A stretch of DNA of 64,000 nucleotides. Source: SZUA-430 sp964483585 (GTDB taxonomy: Bacteria; Pseudomonadota; Alphaproteobacteria; Micropepsales; Micropepsaceae). The translations under genes were made by a program, and so were the position numbers. The notes beneath the pieces are model-generated. The model made no database searches, was not told the DNA's origin, and saw nothing but the letters and a program-made list of their open reading frames with translations. The DNA is taken from contig CAZABH010000010.1 in NCBI GenBank assembly GCA_964483585.1, positions 1 to 64,000 on the forward strand, given 5' to 3'. This document shows positions 24,813-33,297 of this stretch, in pieces; position 1 is the first letter of the stretch; each line of letters begins with the position of its first letter.

Positions 24813-25343
24813 TCAGAAAGGTTCGTTGCGAAAGGCGGTTGCCGCCGAAAGCATATGTGCCTCGCCGTTCATCGTCGCGAAGACGAAGCTGGAGGGTGAT
24901 ATGAGCGGCCAGGCGTAGAAGGCCCTTGCGACAATAATGTCGCCGGCGGCCCCGGGCTGGAAGACGTTGCCGCCCGTGAAGTTCCCTCCAGCGTCCAGGG
25001 GCGGCGGTGTTACCACGCCACCGAAGCTTCCGAAACGCCTGACATCGATCACAAGCTTGTCGTCGCAGGCCAGAAGCGGCGTGATGCGATCGCAGACCAT
25101 CTGCCGAAATTCCGTCGCGGTGAGGCCATTGGCCTGGACCTGGCCTGTTCTGATCTGACGCGCGGCTGCTGTCAGGCCGTTATCGAGCTGGGATGTTCCC
25201 AGAAAGATCAGCGCGAGATCAAAGATGGCGAACAACAGCGAAAAGAAGGGGAGGGCCACCATCGCGAGCTCAACGGTCGTTGCGCCGTTGGTGCGGCGTG
25301 CGAACCGCTGCAGGAAAACGACAAGCCCGGATTGTCTGCGCAT
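24813..25343 (-). CDS. TadE-like pseudopilin, second copy
   Basis: This is a 176-residue protein with the TadE signature RTNGATTVELAMVALPFFSLLFAIFDLALIF (the N-G-A-T-T-V-E-L-A-M region is the key part), then a periplasmic domain with two Cys (MVCDRITPLLACDD) that could form a disulfide. A minor pilin role in the Tad apparatus is expected. It is the first gene of the minus-strand unit and faces the TadG-like gene across a 279-base promoter region. The start codon at 25343 gives a short, basic, Arg-rich n-region as in other family members. Confidence 0.88.
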   Translation of the reverse strand: MRRQSGLVVFLQRFARRTNGATTVELAMVALPFFSLLFAIFDLALIFLGTSQLDNGLTAAARQIRTGQVQANGLTATEFRQMVCDRITPLLACDDKLVIDVRRFGSFGGVVTPPPLDAGGNFTGGNVFQPGAAGDIIVARAFYAWPLISPSSFVFATMNGEAHMLSAATAFRNEPF

Positions 25344-25622
25344 TCCAAGATTCCTGATATGACCTGGTAGCTGTCATCTCATCATCGTTGATCTATCGGT
25401 CAGGTTATCAATACTCCAAGAACCTGCCTGTAGTGCCAGATCCTGAGGGAAGGGTTTCATTCGGGTAAATCCCGTCCCCGAATTTATACACTCTGTCAAC
25501 CTTGATGCCAGAATGCCTGACACTTTCGTCTTTTCGGACAGGGTCGATAAAGCATCGTGTTCCTATCTTTGCCATGCGAAGTGCGCCAAAGGGTTTCGCG
25601 CGGTATAATGGGCAGGTCAGGA

Positions 25623-27077
25623 ATGCGATTCAAATTGTGGTCCTCACTGCGATCGAAGTGGAGACTGATGGCGCAAGCTTGCGAGGGCCAGGTTGCGCTG
25701 ACATTCGGCCTCGCCTTGCTGCCGCTGGTCCTTGCGATCGGTTGCGGCGTCGATATCAGCCGTGCCATGTCGGCCAAATCCCGGTTGCTTGAGACACTGG
25801 ATGCGACTGGTCTTGCTGTTGCGCGCTCGGCCAGTGCTGACCAGGCTGAGATGACCAGCCGGGCGCACGCCTATTTCTATGCCAATTTCGCGGGTGAAAA
25901 TTTAGGTACGGTTGCGACGCTGAATGTCACGAACCTGCGCGGGAACAAGGGTATCCGCCTGAGTGCCACCACGCGTGTGGCCACGGCCTTCATGTCGATC
26001 GCGGGGTACAATGAGGTGGAAGTTGCGGCGGAAGCGGAGATCATGCGCGAGACGCGTGCGCTGGAGCTGGTCCTCGTGCTGGATACCACAGCCTCGATGA
26101 CCGGCAGCAGAATTTCATCGCTGAGGTCGGCTGCGCGGGCGCTGGTTGATATGGTTCTTGTCGATGATTCCGTGAAGGTCGGGATCGTTCCGTTCGAACG
26201 CTATGTCAATATTGGTATGGGAAATCGGTCGGCGCCCGGTGTCAGTGTGCCTGCGGATACACGCACTTGCGAGATCCGCAATCGCCAGGTTCAAACCTGC
26301 ACTGGAAGCGAGACTTATGAAACCACGTGCTCGCGCCAGATCAATCCGCGACCCGGAACCTGCGAAGTGGATGGCGCCCAAATCCCATGTACTGTCTACG
26401 ATGAGGAAACATATCCGTGTACGCGTACTCGCGGTACTGGCTGTACCATCACGACGGAGCCTCATGAGGTCTGCACTGTCGTGTCCTGGAGAGGCTGCGT
26501 CGGGTCGCGGTTGCCGCCTCTCAATGCTTCGGATGAGGAATTCTCGACGCCGCTGGTTGGCGTCATGAACATAAACTGCGGCAGCCCGATGATGATGCTT
26601 ACAAACTCTGTCTCGATGCTGCGTGCGTCGGTCGGTGCGCTGCGTGCTTCGGGAAACACATACATTCCTGCCGGGCTACAGATGGGCTGGCATGCGCTGA
26701 CACCGCGCATTCCATTCACGCAGGCGACTGCATACTCGGCTGAGCTGCAACCGCGGCGGGCCATGCTGCTGATGACAGATGGCACGAACTCGGTGTCGCT
26801 CAACAGCATGGGCGCTGGCGGAGACGTGATGCTTCACGATGGTACTGATCGGACAGCCGCGGACCAGTTGACGCGGGAATTGTGCACACGCATCAAGGCC
26901 GATGGTATCGAGATCTATACCGTGGCGTTCCAGATCGCCGATATGGATACGAAGGACATGATCAGGGAGTGTGCATCCTCTCCAGACACTTTCTTTGATG
27001 CTAGCAACGCGTCCAAGCTGCTAGAGGCGTTTGCCAGCATAGCTGCCGGTTTGTCGCAGCTTCGCGTCTCGAAGTAG
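25623..27077 (+). CDS. TadG-like protein with a von Willebrand factor A domain and a cysteine-rich insert
   Basis: From ATG 25623 the protein is 484 residues (ATG 25608 is possible). The TadG N-terminus is present: a basic start, EGQVALTFGLALLPLVLAIGCGVDISRAM with the pilin-like helix. A vWA domain follows with the metal-site motif DTTASM (154-159, Thr replacing the usual second Ser) and LMTDGTNS. Between them, residues 216-292 carry nine Cys spaced 8-11 residues apart, then one more at 319; this insert is unusual. TadG proteins lie in the envelope and support pilus anchoring. Cys residues suggest a disulfide-stabilised extracellular segment. It is divergent from the TadE-like genes. Confidence 0.85.
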   Translation: MRFKLWSSLRSKWRLMAQACEGQVALTFGLALLPLVLAIGCGVDISRAMSAKSRLLETLDATGLAVARSASADQAEMTSRAHAYFYANFAGENLGTVATLNVTNLRGNKGIRLSATTRVATAFMSIAGYNEVEVAAEAEIMRETRALELVLVLDTTASMTGSRISSLRSAARALVDMVLVDDSVKVGIVPFERYVNIGMGNRSAPGVSVPADTRTCEIRNRQVQTCTGSETYETTCSRQINPRPGTCEVDGAQIPCTVYDEETYPCTRTRGTGCTITTEPHEVCTVVSWRGCVGSRLPPLNASDEEFSTPLVGVMNINCGSPMMMLTNSVSMLRASVGALRASGNTYIPAGLQMGWHALTPRIPFTQATAYSAELQPRRAMLLMTDGTNSVSLNSMGAGGDVMLHDGTDRTAADQLTRELCTRIKADGIEIYTVAFQIADMDTKDMIRECASSPDTFFDASNASKLLEAFASIAAGLSQLRVSK

Positions 27078-27166
27078 GAAGGGCTGCGTCTGGATGCCCT
27101 TAAGTCAGCAGGGCCCGGGTGTGCGGGCTGTTCTGCTGTCAGGCGGCAAGGCAAATTGGATTACGT

Positions 27167-27688
27167 TCAGGGACCGACCGACAGTGCTGCACCGGCCTTG
27201 GCGACGTCCATCTTGCCGGTGCCGGACTTGGCCTGGACCTCCATGTCGGCGTCGCCCATGGTCACGGTGCGCTCGCAGCGCGGCGAGCAGACCATCGTGA
27301 ACTGCGCGTTGCCGCGATAGAGCGTGACTTGAGCCGTGTCCGCGGCGCCGACTGTCACGAGCGCCTTGTAGATTTCGCGGCCTTTCGGGTCGAGAGCGAC
27401 GAGGTTCGTGGTGCCGAAGATGCGACCTTGCAGATAAATCAAGCGGTCGTTGACCAGCATTGCCTCGGCCACCGACGAGTTGCCGATGACTACTGTCTTG
27501 ACAGGTTGGTCGAGCCGGATGGCTGTAGCCTGGTCAGAGACGACCCTGATGGCTTGGGTTGGAACAGAGGCTGGCGTTGCGGCTGCATTGACTGGCGCAT
27601 TCTCGTCGGTTTCGGCGAGCGCAGGATAGGCGGCCAGGCCGAGGCCAATCGAAGTGGCGGCAAGAACGAGCGCGTTTTTCGGGGACAT
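27167..27688 (-). CDS. exported protein with secretin N-terminal (CpaC/RcpA N-domain-like) fold only
   Basis: From ATG 27688 (GGAG 7 bases upstream) the protein is 173 residues with a signal peptide (ALAETDEN cleavage region). The remainder matches the pilus secretin N-terminal domain: VVSDQATAIRLDQPVKTVVIGNSSVAEAMLVNDRLIYLQGRIFGTTNLVALDPKGREIY. It has no secretin barrel. A CSPRC pair follows and could be a disulfide. The full secretin is a separate gene at 29781. A periplasmic helper of the secretin or a regulator of pore assembly is plausible. It lies on the opposite strand, upstream of the pilin. Confidence 0.8.
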   Translation of the reverse strand: MSPKNALVLAATSIGLGLAAYPALAETDENAPVNAAATPASVPTQAIRVVSDQATAIRLDQPVKTVVIGNSSVAEAMLVNDRLIYLQGRIFGTTNLVALDPKGREIYKALVTVGAADTAQVTLYRGNAQFTMVCSPRCERTVTMGDADMEVQAKSGTGKMDVAKAGAALSVGP

Positions 27689-27814
27689 GAAAGGCTCCGG
27701 ATCCATAAGGGATGCAATCGGTGCATGCTGACGGAAAGGCTTTAAGCTTTCCTGAACCGTGTTGGCGAGGGCAAAGCGCGCGTTTTTGCCTTCCGAAAAG
27801 ATGTCTGCAATTTG

Positions 27815-27829
27815 TTAGGAGTTTATTAG
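27815..27829. promoter_or_regulatory. CtrA-like box candidate upstream of the pilin gene
   Basis: TTAG-N7-TTAG, spaced like the TTAA-N7-TTAA consensus of the alphaproteobacterial cell-cycle regulator CtrA. It lies about 165 bases before the pilin ATG. Two such boxes occur further on, before cpaA and cpaB. Candidate only. Confidence 0.3.
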
Positions 27830-27992
27830 TCATGATCGGCGATAACAGGGTTATTGTCGGCTAACTGCGTCTTTCGCGGATCCGAGTAACATTCTGTTAA
27901 GCGCCTCCGGTTTAGTCTCCAGCGTGTTTACGACAGCAGGAGCAACCTGCATCGATAAACTGGTGTAGTGGTGTCATTAAATGGAGGCCTCA

Positions 27993-28157
27993 ATGACCTT
28001 TTTCTCTCGCTTCATGAAGGATGAATCCGGCGCGACGGCCATCGAGTACGGTCTGATTGCTGCCCTTATCTCGGTTGCCATCATCACGGCTGTGACGACG
28101 CTGGGTACGAACCTGTCGGGTACGTTCACGAAGGTCGCGACGACCGTCAAGAAGTAA
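27993..28157 (+). CDS. Flp-type major pilin
   Basis: This is a 54-residue prepilin, too short for routine gene tracks. It has the hallmark Flp features: a basic leader (MTFFSRFMKDESG), the processing site G|ATAIEYGLIA with Glu at +5 and Tyr at +6, then a 20-residue hydrophobic helix and a short Thr/Lys tail. CpaA cuts after the Gly and the mature 41-residue pilin polymerises into the Tad fibre. GGAGG sits 5-9 bases before the ATG at 27993. The gene is followed by a strong hairpin at 28205-28243, so it can be transcribed alone at high level. Confidence 0.95.
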   Translation: MTFFSRFMKDESGATAIEYGLIAALISVAIITAVTTLGTNLSGTFTKVATTVKK

Positions 28158-28204
28158 GCCTGATCTTTGGTCCGGGCGCTCAGCCCGGGCAATCCGGTCA
28201 AGAT

Positions 28205-28243
28205 ACAAGCGCCAGTCACGGAGGTTTCGTGGCTGGCGTTTGT
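28205..28243 (+). terminator. strong hairpin after the pilin gene
   Basis: Sixteen-base arms (28205-28220 and 28228-28243) pair completely if two G-U pairs are allowed, around a 7-base loop. It lies 47 bases after the pilin stop and would separate pilin transcription from cpaA. No clean T-run follows. Confidence 0.6.
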
Positions 28244-28259
28244 GCGTCGGGGCTTGCCA

Positions 28260-28274
28260 TTAATGCCCGGTTAG
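28260..28274. promoter_or_regulatory. CtrA-like box candidate upstream of cpaA
   Basis: TTAA-N7-TTAG lies 42 bases before the cpaA start, close to where a promoter would be, between the pilin hairpin and the gene. It matches the CtrA consensus TTAA-N7-TTAA in 7 of 8 defined bases. Confidence 0.35.
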
Positions 28275-28316
28275 CGATGTCGGGCCTAAGGTGGATCATG
28301 CGTGAGGAGTAGCCCC

Positions 28317-28820
28317 ATGATCATGCTTGTGCTTTTGCTGGCCATCGGTCTCATCGTGACCGTCGCTGCGATCTATGATGCGGCGACACTGACCATTCCG
28401 AACTGGATTTCGCTAGCGCTTGTCGGCCTGTTTCCGATTGTTGCCGTATGCAGCGGTGCCGATTTCACGTCAGTGGGCATTCATCTTGCCATCGGGTTTG
28501 CGGCGCTTCTGGCGGGGATGGTTCTTTTTGCCTTCAACCTCATCGGCGGGGGAGATGCGAAGTTCTTCGCGGCCGTGTCTCTGTTCATCGGGCTTTCCGA
28601 CCTGGCGAGTTACGTCGTGATTGTGGTGTTCGCCGGCGGCGCGCTGGCGCTTCTGATTGTCGGGGCGAAGCGGCTCAATGTCTTTGGTATCTCGATGGAC
28701 TGGTTCCTTAATCGTACGCGGGATGGTTCTGTCATTCCCTATGGAATTGCGATCGCATTCGGCGCGCTGATGGTGCTGCCGGAGACGCAATTGTTCGCTG
28801 CGGCTCTCATGCAGGCGTGA
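28317..28820 (+). CDS. cpaA: prepilin peptidase CpaA (A24 family)
   Basis: This is a 167-residue polytopic membrane protein. ATG 28317 is preferred because GAGGAG lies upstream; the GTG at 28302 falls inside that site. The two catalytic Asp motifs of prepilin peptidases are present: YDAATLTIPNW and GGGDAKFF. It removes the leader of the Flp pilin and TadE-like pseudopilins at the inner membrane. It is the short form lacking the N-terminal methylase domain, as usual for Tad systems. Confidence 0.93.
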   Translation: MIMLVLLLAIGLIVTVAAIYDAATLTIPNWISLALVGLFPIVAVCSGADFTSVGIHLAIGFAALLAGMVLFAFNLIGGGDAKFFAAVSLFIGLSDLASYVVIVVFAGGALALLIVGAKRLNVFGISMDWFLNRTRDGSVIPYGIAIAFGALMVLPETQLFAAALMQA

Positions 28821-28877
28821 TGCAGATGAAACAGTGCGGATAATGAACCGGTCGCGGCGAGTGTTCGTTCAAGTCCG

Positions 28878-28892
28878 TTAACCATAGGTTGA
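28878..28892. promoter_or_regulatory. CtrA-like box candidate upstream of cpaB
   Basis: TTAA-N7-TTGA lies about 60 bases before the cpaB start. It matches the CtrA consensus in 7 of 8 bases. Together with the two other boxes it suggests cell-cycle control of the pilus genes, which is inference. Confidence 0.3.
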
Positions 28893-28952
28893 GACTTGCT
28901 GGCTCATAGATCTACGCGAAGACAAGGATGAACAACGAATGAGCGGAGGACG

Positions 28953-29768
28953 ATGCCGATGAACCTGACGAGAATTCTCGTGCTGGTCGCGGCCATTGCT
29001 GCTGCGGGTATCACTGCGCTTCTGGTGCGCAGCATGATGGGGACGCAGACCGAAGCGGAGGCAGCGCCAAGGGTTGAGCTGAGCCAAGTTCTTGTGGCGG
29101 CGCGGACGATCGAGGTCGGTACGCGCATGACAAGCAGCGATGTTCGGTGGATGGAGTGGCCGAGGTCAGCCGTGGACTCCAGCTATATCACGCAGGAAGC
29201 CCAGCCTATGGCGCTTGACGAGATCGCTATCGGTGCGGTGGCGCGGTCGCCACTGACGCGGGGGCAGCCCGTGACTGGACAAAATGTCATCAAGTCTGAC
29301 GGTGGCGGGTTCATGGCTGCGACGCTGAGCGCCGGCAAGCGGGCCTATGGTATCGAAGTGAACGCAGAGCGGGGCGCGGGTGGGTTCATCCTGCCCAATG
29401 ACCGCGTTGATGTGATCATGACACGCAAGCTGGGGCAGGATTCGTCCGGCGAGAGCAACTACCAGGCGATTACCGTCCTTCGCAATATTCGCGTCCTTGC
29501 CGTCGACCAGACTTCCGAGGAGGACGCGGATTCCAAGGCCATCGTGGCGAAGACTGCGACACTCGAGGTGAGCGAGCGTGAGGCGGAGACCCTGGCGCTG
29601 GCGGATGCCATGGGCGATCTGTCGTTGACGCTGCGCTCGCTGTCGAAGACCGACGATGGTAGCGGCGGTGACGGAGAGAAGGACGTGCTGAACCAGGGGG
29701 CAGCGGCGGGGATCACCGTCGTTCGCTACGGGATCAAGGGTATCTCCACTGCGACGCCCAGCGAGTAA
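28953..29768 (+). CDS. cpaB: Flp pilus assembly protein CpaB
   Basis: This is a 271-residue protein with an N-terminal membrane anchor (about 6-28) and an SAF-type domain. The segment LVAARTIEVGTRMTSSDVRWMEWP and ARSPLTRGQPVTGQNV is typical of CpaB/RcpC, and RAYGIEVNAERGAGGFILPNDRVDVIMTRKL is the second typical stretch. It helps the secretin and may bind peptidoglycan or pilin. It starts at ATG 28953 (or 28959) after GAGCGGAGG and is the first gene of the cpaB-cpaC-cpaD-cpaE-cpaF-tadB-tadC run. Confidence 0.93.
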   Translation: MPMNLTRILVLVAAIAAAGITALLVRSMMGTQTEAEAAPRVELSQVLVAARTIEVGTRMTSSDVRWMEWPRSAVDSSYITQEAQPMALDEIAIGAVARSPLTRGQPVTGQNVIKSDGGGFMAATLSAGKRAYGIEVNAERGAGGFILPNDRVDVIMTRKLGQDSSGESNYQAITVLRNIRVLAVDQTSEEDADSKAIVAKTATLEVSEREAETLALADAMGDLSLTLRSLSKTDDGSGGDGEKDVLNQGAAAGITVVRYGIKGISTATPSE

Positions 29769-29780
29769 CAGGTGACCACA

Positions 29781-31235
29781 ATGAACATGCTTCGTTTTCT
29801 GTCTGCGTCTGCGATGAGCTTGCTTCTGGTGCTTGCGGCGCAAGCCGATGGCAAGCGGATGGCTCAACCCAAGCCCATTGCACCGGGGGAAGAGCGGCTC
29901 AAGATCAATCCTGGCGGGCAGGGCAGCCATTCGCGCCGGATCACGCTGTCAGCGGGCAAGGGCATGATCGTCGAGTTGCCCGAGGATGCGCGTGATGTTC
30001 TTGTGTCCAATCCCGAGATCGTCGATGCGATCGTGCGGACGCCACGGCAGATCTATCTGGTCGGGCAGAAGACCGGGCCCACCAATGCATTCTTCTTTGC
30101 GGCTAATGGCCGGCAGATCCTGAATCTCGAGATCCGGGTCGAGCGGGACATGACCGAGCTCAAGAACATCATCGAACGAAACGTCAAGGAGGCCACGATC
30201 GAGATCGAGACGATCAATGACAATGTGGTCCTGAGCGGGTCGGTCAAGAGTGCAAGTGATGCCGAGGCTGCGCGTCAGATTGCCATGCGGTACATCACCG
30301 AGGCCGGTAAGGAGCCTGCCGAGACTTCGGTTGTGAACCGTATCGGCGTGCGTGGCGGTGACCAGGTGATGCTGAGTGTGCGCGTGGCGGAAATGCAGCG
30401 CAGCCTTTCCAAGCAGCTGGGTACCAATCTTCAGGGCAGGTTTGACCTTGGAAACGGGGCAAATGGGGAGTTGGCGAATATCAATCCGTTCTCGTTGCTT
30501 GGCTCGGCTCTGGCCCCGGGATCAGGCTTGCTGCTGGGAGATGTTGATGCGTTCGGAAATCTGATTTCGCCTGCGGCCGCGATGATCAGGGCTTTCGAGC
30601 GTTCGGGTATGATCCGGACGCTGGCCGAGCCGACGCTGACCGCGATTTCGGGTGAATCGGCCAAGTTTCTGGCTGGCGGCGAGTATCCGGTGCCGGTCGG
30701 GCGCGATGAGGATGGCAATATCACGCTGGAGTTCAAGCCCTATGGCGTTGGTCTGGGTTTCACGCCGGTCGTTCTTTCTGATGGCCGGATCAGCCTGCGC
30801 ATCTCGACGGAAGTATCCGAGCTGACGTCCGAGAACGGTCTTATCCTGGGAGATGTTGCGATCCCGGGCTTGAGGGTGCGTCGGGCGGAGACAACCGTCG
30901 AGCTGCCTTCGGGTGGCAGCATGGTCATGGCCGGGATGCTCAAGCAGGACATGAAGCAGAACATCGATGGCATGCCCGGTCTCAAGAATATTCCTGTGCT
31001 GGGTTCCCTGTTCCAGAGCCGGGACTTCCAGTCGGGCGAGACCGAGCTTGTCGTGATCGTGACCCCTTATCTGGTCAAGCCCGCTGCGCGTACGGCGCTG
31101 GCGGCTCCCACGGATGGGTTCGTGCCGCCGACTGATGCGGAGACGGTGCTGCTTTCAAGGCTGAATGCCGTCTATGGCAAGGATGAGAAGGTCGATGGGA
31201 AGCTCAAGGGACCGGCCGGATTCACGATCCAGTAA
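29781..31235 (+). CDS. cpaC: Tad pilus secretin CpaC (RcpA)
   Basis: This is a 484-residue outer-membrane secretin. ATG 29781 is preferred (AGGTG upstream); an in-frame GTG at 29772 overlaps that site. After a signal peptide it has the pilus secretin N-domain (VELPEDARDVLVSNPEIVDAIV), a BON-type domain (NDNVVLSGSVKSASDAEAARQIA) and the secretin barrel (VMLSVRVAEMQRSLSKQLG, EPTLTAISGESAKFLAGGEYP, IPVLGSLFQSRDFQSGETELVVIVTPYLV). It forms the pore for the Flp pilus. It begins 12 bases after cpaB. Confidence 0.95.
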   Translation: MNMLRFLSASAMSLLLVLAAQADGKRMAQPKPIAPGEERLKINPGGQGSHSRRITLSAGKGMIVELPEDARDVLVSNPEIVDAIVRTPRQIYLVGQKTGPTNAFFFAANGRQILNLEIRVERDMTELKNIIERNVKEATIEIETINDNVVLSGSVKSASDAEAARQIAMRYITEAGKEPAETSVVNRIGVRGGDQVMLSVRVAEMQRSLSKQLGTNLQGRFDLGNGANGELANINPFSLLGSALAPGSGLLLGDVDAFGNLISPAAAMIRAFERSGMIRTLAEPTLTAISGESAKFLAGGEYPVPVGRDEDGNITLEFKPYGVGLGFTPVVLSDGRISLRISTEVSELTSENGLILGDVAIPGLRVRRAETTVELPSGGSMVMAGMLKQDMKQNIDGMPGLKNIPVLGSLFQSRDFQSGETELVVIVTPYLVKPAARTALAAPTDGFVPPTDAETVLLSRLNAVYGKDEKVDGKLKGPAGFTIQ

Positions 31236-31304
31236 CCGTGCTCTCCAAGGCTGCTCTGGATCACTCAAGGATTTGGCAATCACGTCAGGGTTAGGATCAT
31301 CATC

Positions 31305-31988
31305 ATGAAGATCATTCCACGCATTGGCTTTGTTTTCCTGGCGTCGGCCTTGCTGGCCGGCTGCACCATGCCGTTGGCCAATGGCATCGACCAGTTGCCA
31401 GAGGTCAACAACCGTTTTCCCATTCGGGTCGAGCCGCGTGTTGCCTCGCTGGTGGTTGCTGTGCCGACGAGCGGTGAACTTCAATCTGGCGATGTCGAGC
31501 GCGTCAAGGCGTTTGCGGATACCTGGAAGAGCCGGGGCTACGGCTCGATCGGTGTGTCTGCAGAGGGCAGCCCGGCCGCTGATCGTGCTGCCTATGCCGT
31601 TCGCGACATCCTTGCCGGCGCTCAGGTCGGACCTGATGCGCTTCGGTTCAGTGCGCGGCGGGATGGGGCTGGGTCAGGGCCTTCCTCGGTGGTGCTGAGC
31701 TTCATGACTGATAGCGCGGTTGCAGAAAGTTGCGATGGGCTGTGGGATGAGAACATCGGCGAGGCGCCGCGGAATATGCCGTGGCCGGACTTTGCCTGCG
31801 CGAGCCAGAGGAATCTTGCTGCGCTGATCGAGGATCCCAGAGACCTTTTGCGGCCACGCCACGAGGATCCCGCCGACGCCATGCGGCGCGGGATCGTGCT
31901 GGACAAGTATCGCAAGGGTGAGCCGACGGCTTCGCAGAAGGACCAGTCGCAAGAGGGTGGTCTGGTTTCGGACGTGGCGAAAGAATAA
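31305..31988 (+). CDS. cpaD: pilus assembly lipoprotein CpaD
   Basis: This is a 227-residue protein with lipobox LLAGC, so it is lipidated at Cys20 or thereabouts. Family landmarks are NNRFPIRVEPRVASLVV near the start and DFACASQRNLAALIEDPRDLLRPR near the end, as in CpaD proteins. It acts in the periplasm or outer membrane and stabilises the secretin. It ends in a disordered Gln/Ser/Lys tail. The downstream cpaE start lies 40 bases further. Confidence 0.9.
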   Translation: MKIIPRIGFVFLASALLAGCTMPLANGIDQLPEVNNRFPIRVEPRVASLVVAVPTSGELQSGDVERVKAFADTWKSRGYGSIGVSAEGSPAADRAAYAVRDILAGAQVGPDALRFSARRDGAGSGPSSVVLSFMTDSAVAESCDGLWDENIGEAPRNMPWPDFACASQRNLAALIEDPRDLLRPRHEDPADAMRRGIVLDKYRKGEPTASQKDQSQEGGLVSDVAKE

Positions 31989-32028
31989 CGAGTGCCTGAC
32001 GGCTGACGAACTTGAGGTTTTGCACGAT

Positions 32029-33291
32029 ATGAGCAAGTCGAAACAGGATGGACGTGGGGAGCCTTCCTTTGGTGCTGCCCTGCAGGATCGCCCGATACCG
32101 CGCGTGTCCATCCATGCGTTTTGCGAGTCGCCTGAAACCGGTGTCGTGATCCAGCGGGCCGGGCAGGACCGGCGACTGTCGAAGGCGCATCTTACGGTGC
32201 ACATGGGTGGTGTCTTCGGTGCGGTCGAGTATTTCAAGGATTCGTCCACGCCCAACGTTGTCATTGTCGAAACCCGCGAGGAGGGTGCGGCGATCCTGGG
32301 TGAGCTTGAGAGCCTCGCGCAGGTTTGCGATCCGGGCACAAAAGTCGTCGTCATTGGTCGCTCGAATGATGTTGCACTCTATCGCGAGATGATGCGGCAA
32401 GGTATCAGCGAGTATCTGGTGAGTCCCCTCAATCCCATCCAGGTGATTGAGGCGGTGGCGTCGCTCTATCATGGACATTCATCGGGACCCATCGGGAAGG
32501 TCTTCGCCTTCTACGGAGCACGCGGCGGATCTGGATCGTCGACATTTGCTCATAACGTGGCGTGGTCGATCGCAGAGGATCAGCAGATTGCCACGACTGT
32601 CGTTGATCTCGATGTTGCCTTTGGGACTGCCGGGTTGGACTTCAACCAGGATTTCGGCCAGGGGATTTCCGAGGCTTTGACAAGTCCGGAGCGGCTGGAT
32701 GAGACCATGCTCGAACGTCTGCTGCTCAAGCATTCGGAGCGGTTGAGCCTGCTGATTTCCCCCGCGATCGTGGACCGCGACCAGGATGTGTCGCCGGAAT
32801 CCGCCGAGACAATCATCGATGCCGTGCGCCAGGTGTCGCCCTGCGTGATCATCGACCTTCCGCATATCTGGACCCCTTGGGTGCGGCACGTGCTCACGGC
32901 GGCCGATGAAATTGTCATTACTGCTACACCAGAGCTTTCAAGCCTGCGGAACGCGAAGAACATCTACGAGGTCCTTAGCCAGGCACGTCCCAACGACCAA
33001 CCATTGAAGTTCGCGCTGAATCAGGTCGGCGTCCCGAAACGGCCCGAGATCCCGGTGAAGGATTTCGCGGAGGCCATGGGTTGCGAGGCTGCGATTGTCA
33101 TGCCGTTTGACCCGCAGGTTTTCGCGACGGCCAATAACAATGGGCAGGCGGTTGCAGAGGTAAATTCGCAAGCGCGTCCGGCGCAGCTGTTCCGTGACCT
33201 CGGGCAGATCCTGACGGGGCGGGCCCCACGCATGGATGCAAAGCCTGCCGGGCGGCTCAGCCTTGATTTCCTCCGCAGGAAGAGGGCGTAG
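32029..33291 (+). CDS. cpaE: pilus localisation ATPase-like protein CpaE (TadZ)
   Basis: From ATG 32029 (MSKSKQDG) the protein is about 420 residues; longer frames reach back into cpaD and look artificial. Residues 20-150 are a receiver-like domain without obvious phosphorylation Asp, and residues 155-400 are a MinD/ParA-like domain. The deviant Walker A is GARGGSGSST (163-172), with the usual Lys residues replaced, as in other CpaE proteins. TadZ/CpaE places the Tad machine at the cell pole. It is 6 bases before cpaF. Confidence 0.92.
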   Translation: MSKSKQDGRGEPSFGAALQDRPIPRVSIHAFCESPETGVVIQRAGQDRRLSKAHLTVHMGGVFGAVEYFKDSSTPNVVIVETREEGAAILGELESLAQVCDPGTKVVVIGRSNDVALYREMMRQGISEYLVSPLNPIQVIEAVASLYHGHSSGPIGKVFAFYGARGGSGSSTFAHNVAWSIAEDQQIATTVVDLDVAFGTAGLDFNQDFGQGISEALTSPERLDETMLERLLLKHSERLSLLISPAIVDRDQDVSPESAETIIDAVRQVSPCVIIDLPHIWTPWVRHVLTAADEIVITATPELSSLRNAKNIYEVLSQARPNDQPLKFALNQVGVPKRPEIPVKDFAEAMGCEAAIVMPFDPQVFATANNNGQAVAEVNSQARPAQLFRDLGQILTGRAPRMDAKPAGRLSLDFLRRKRA

Positions 33292-33297
33292 CGCTGC

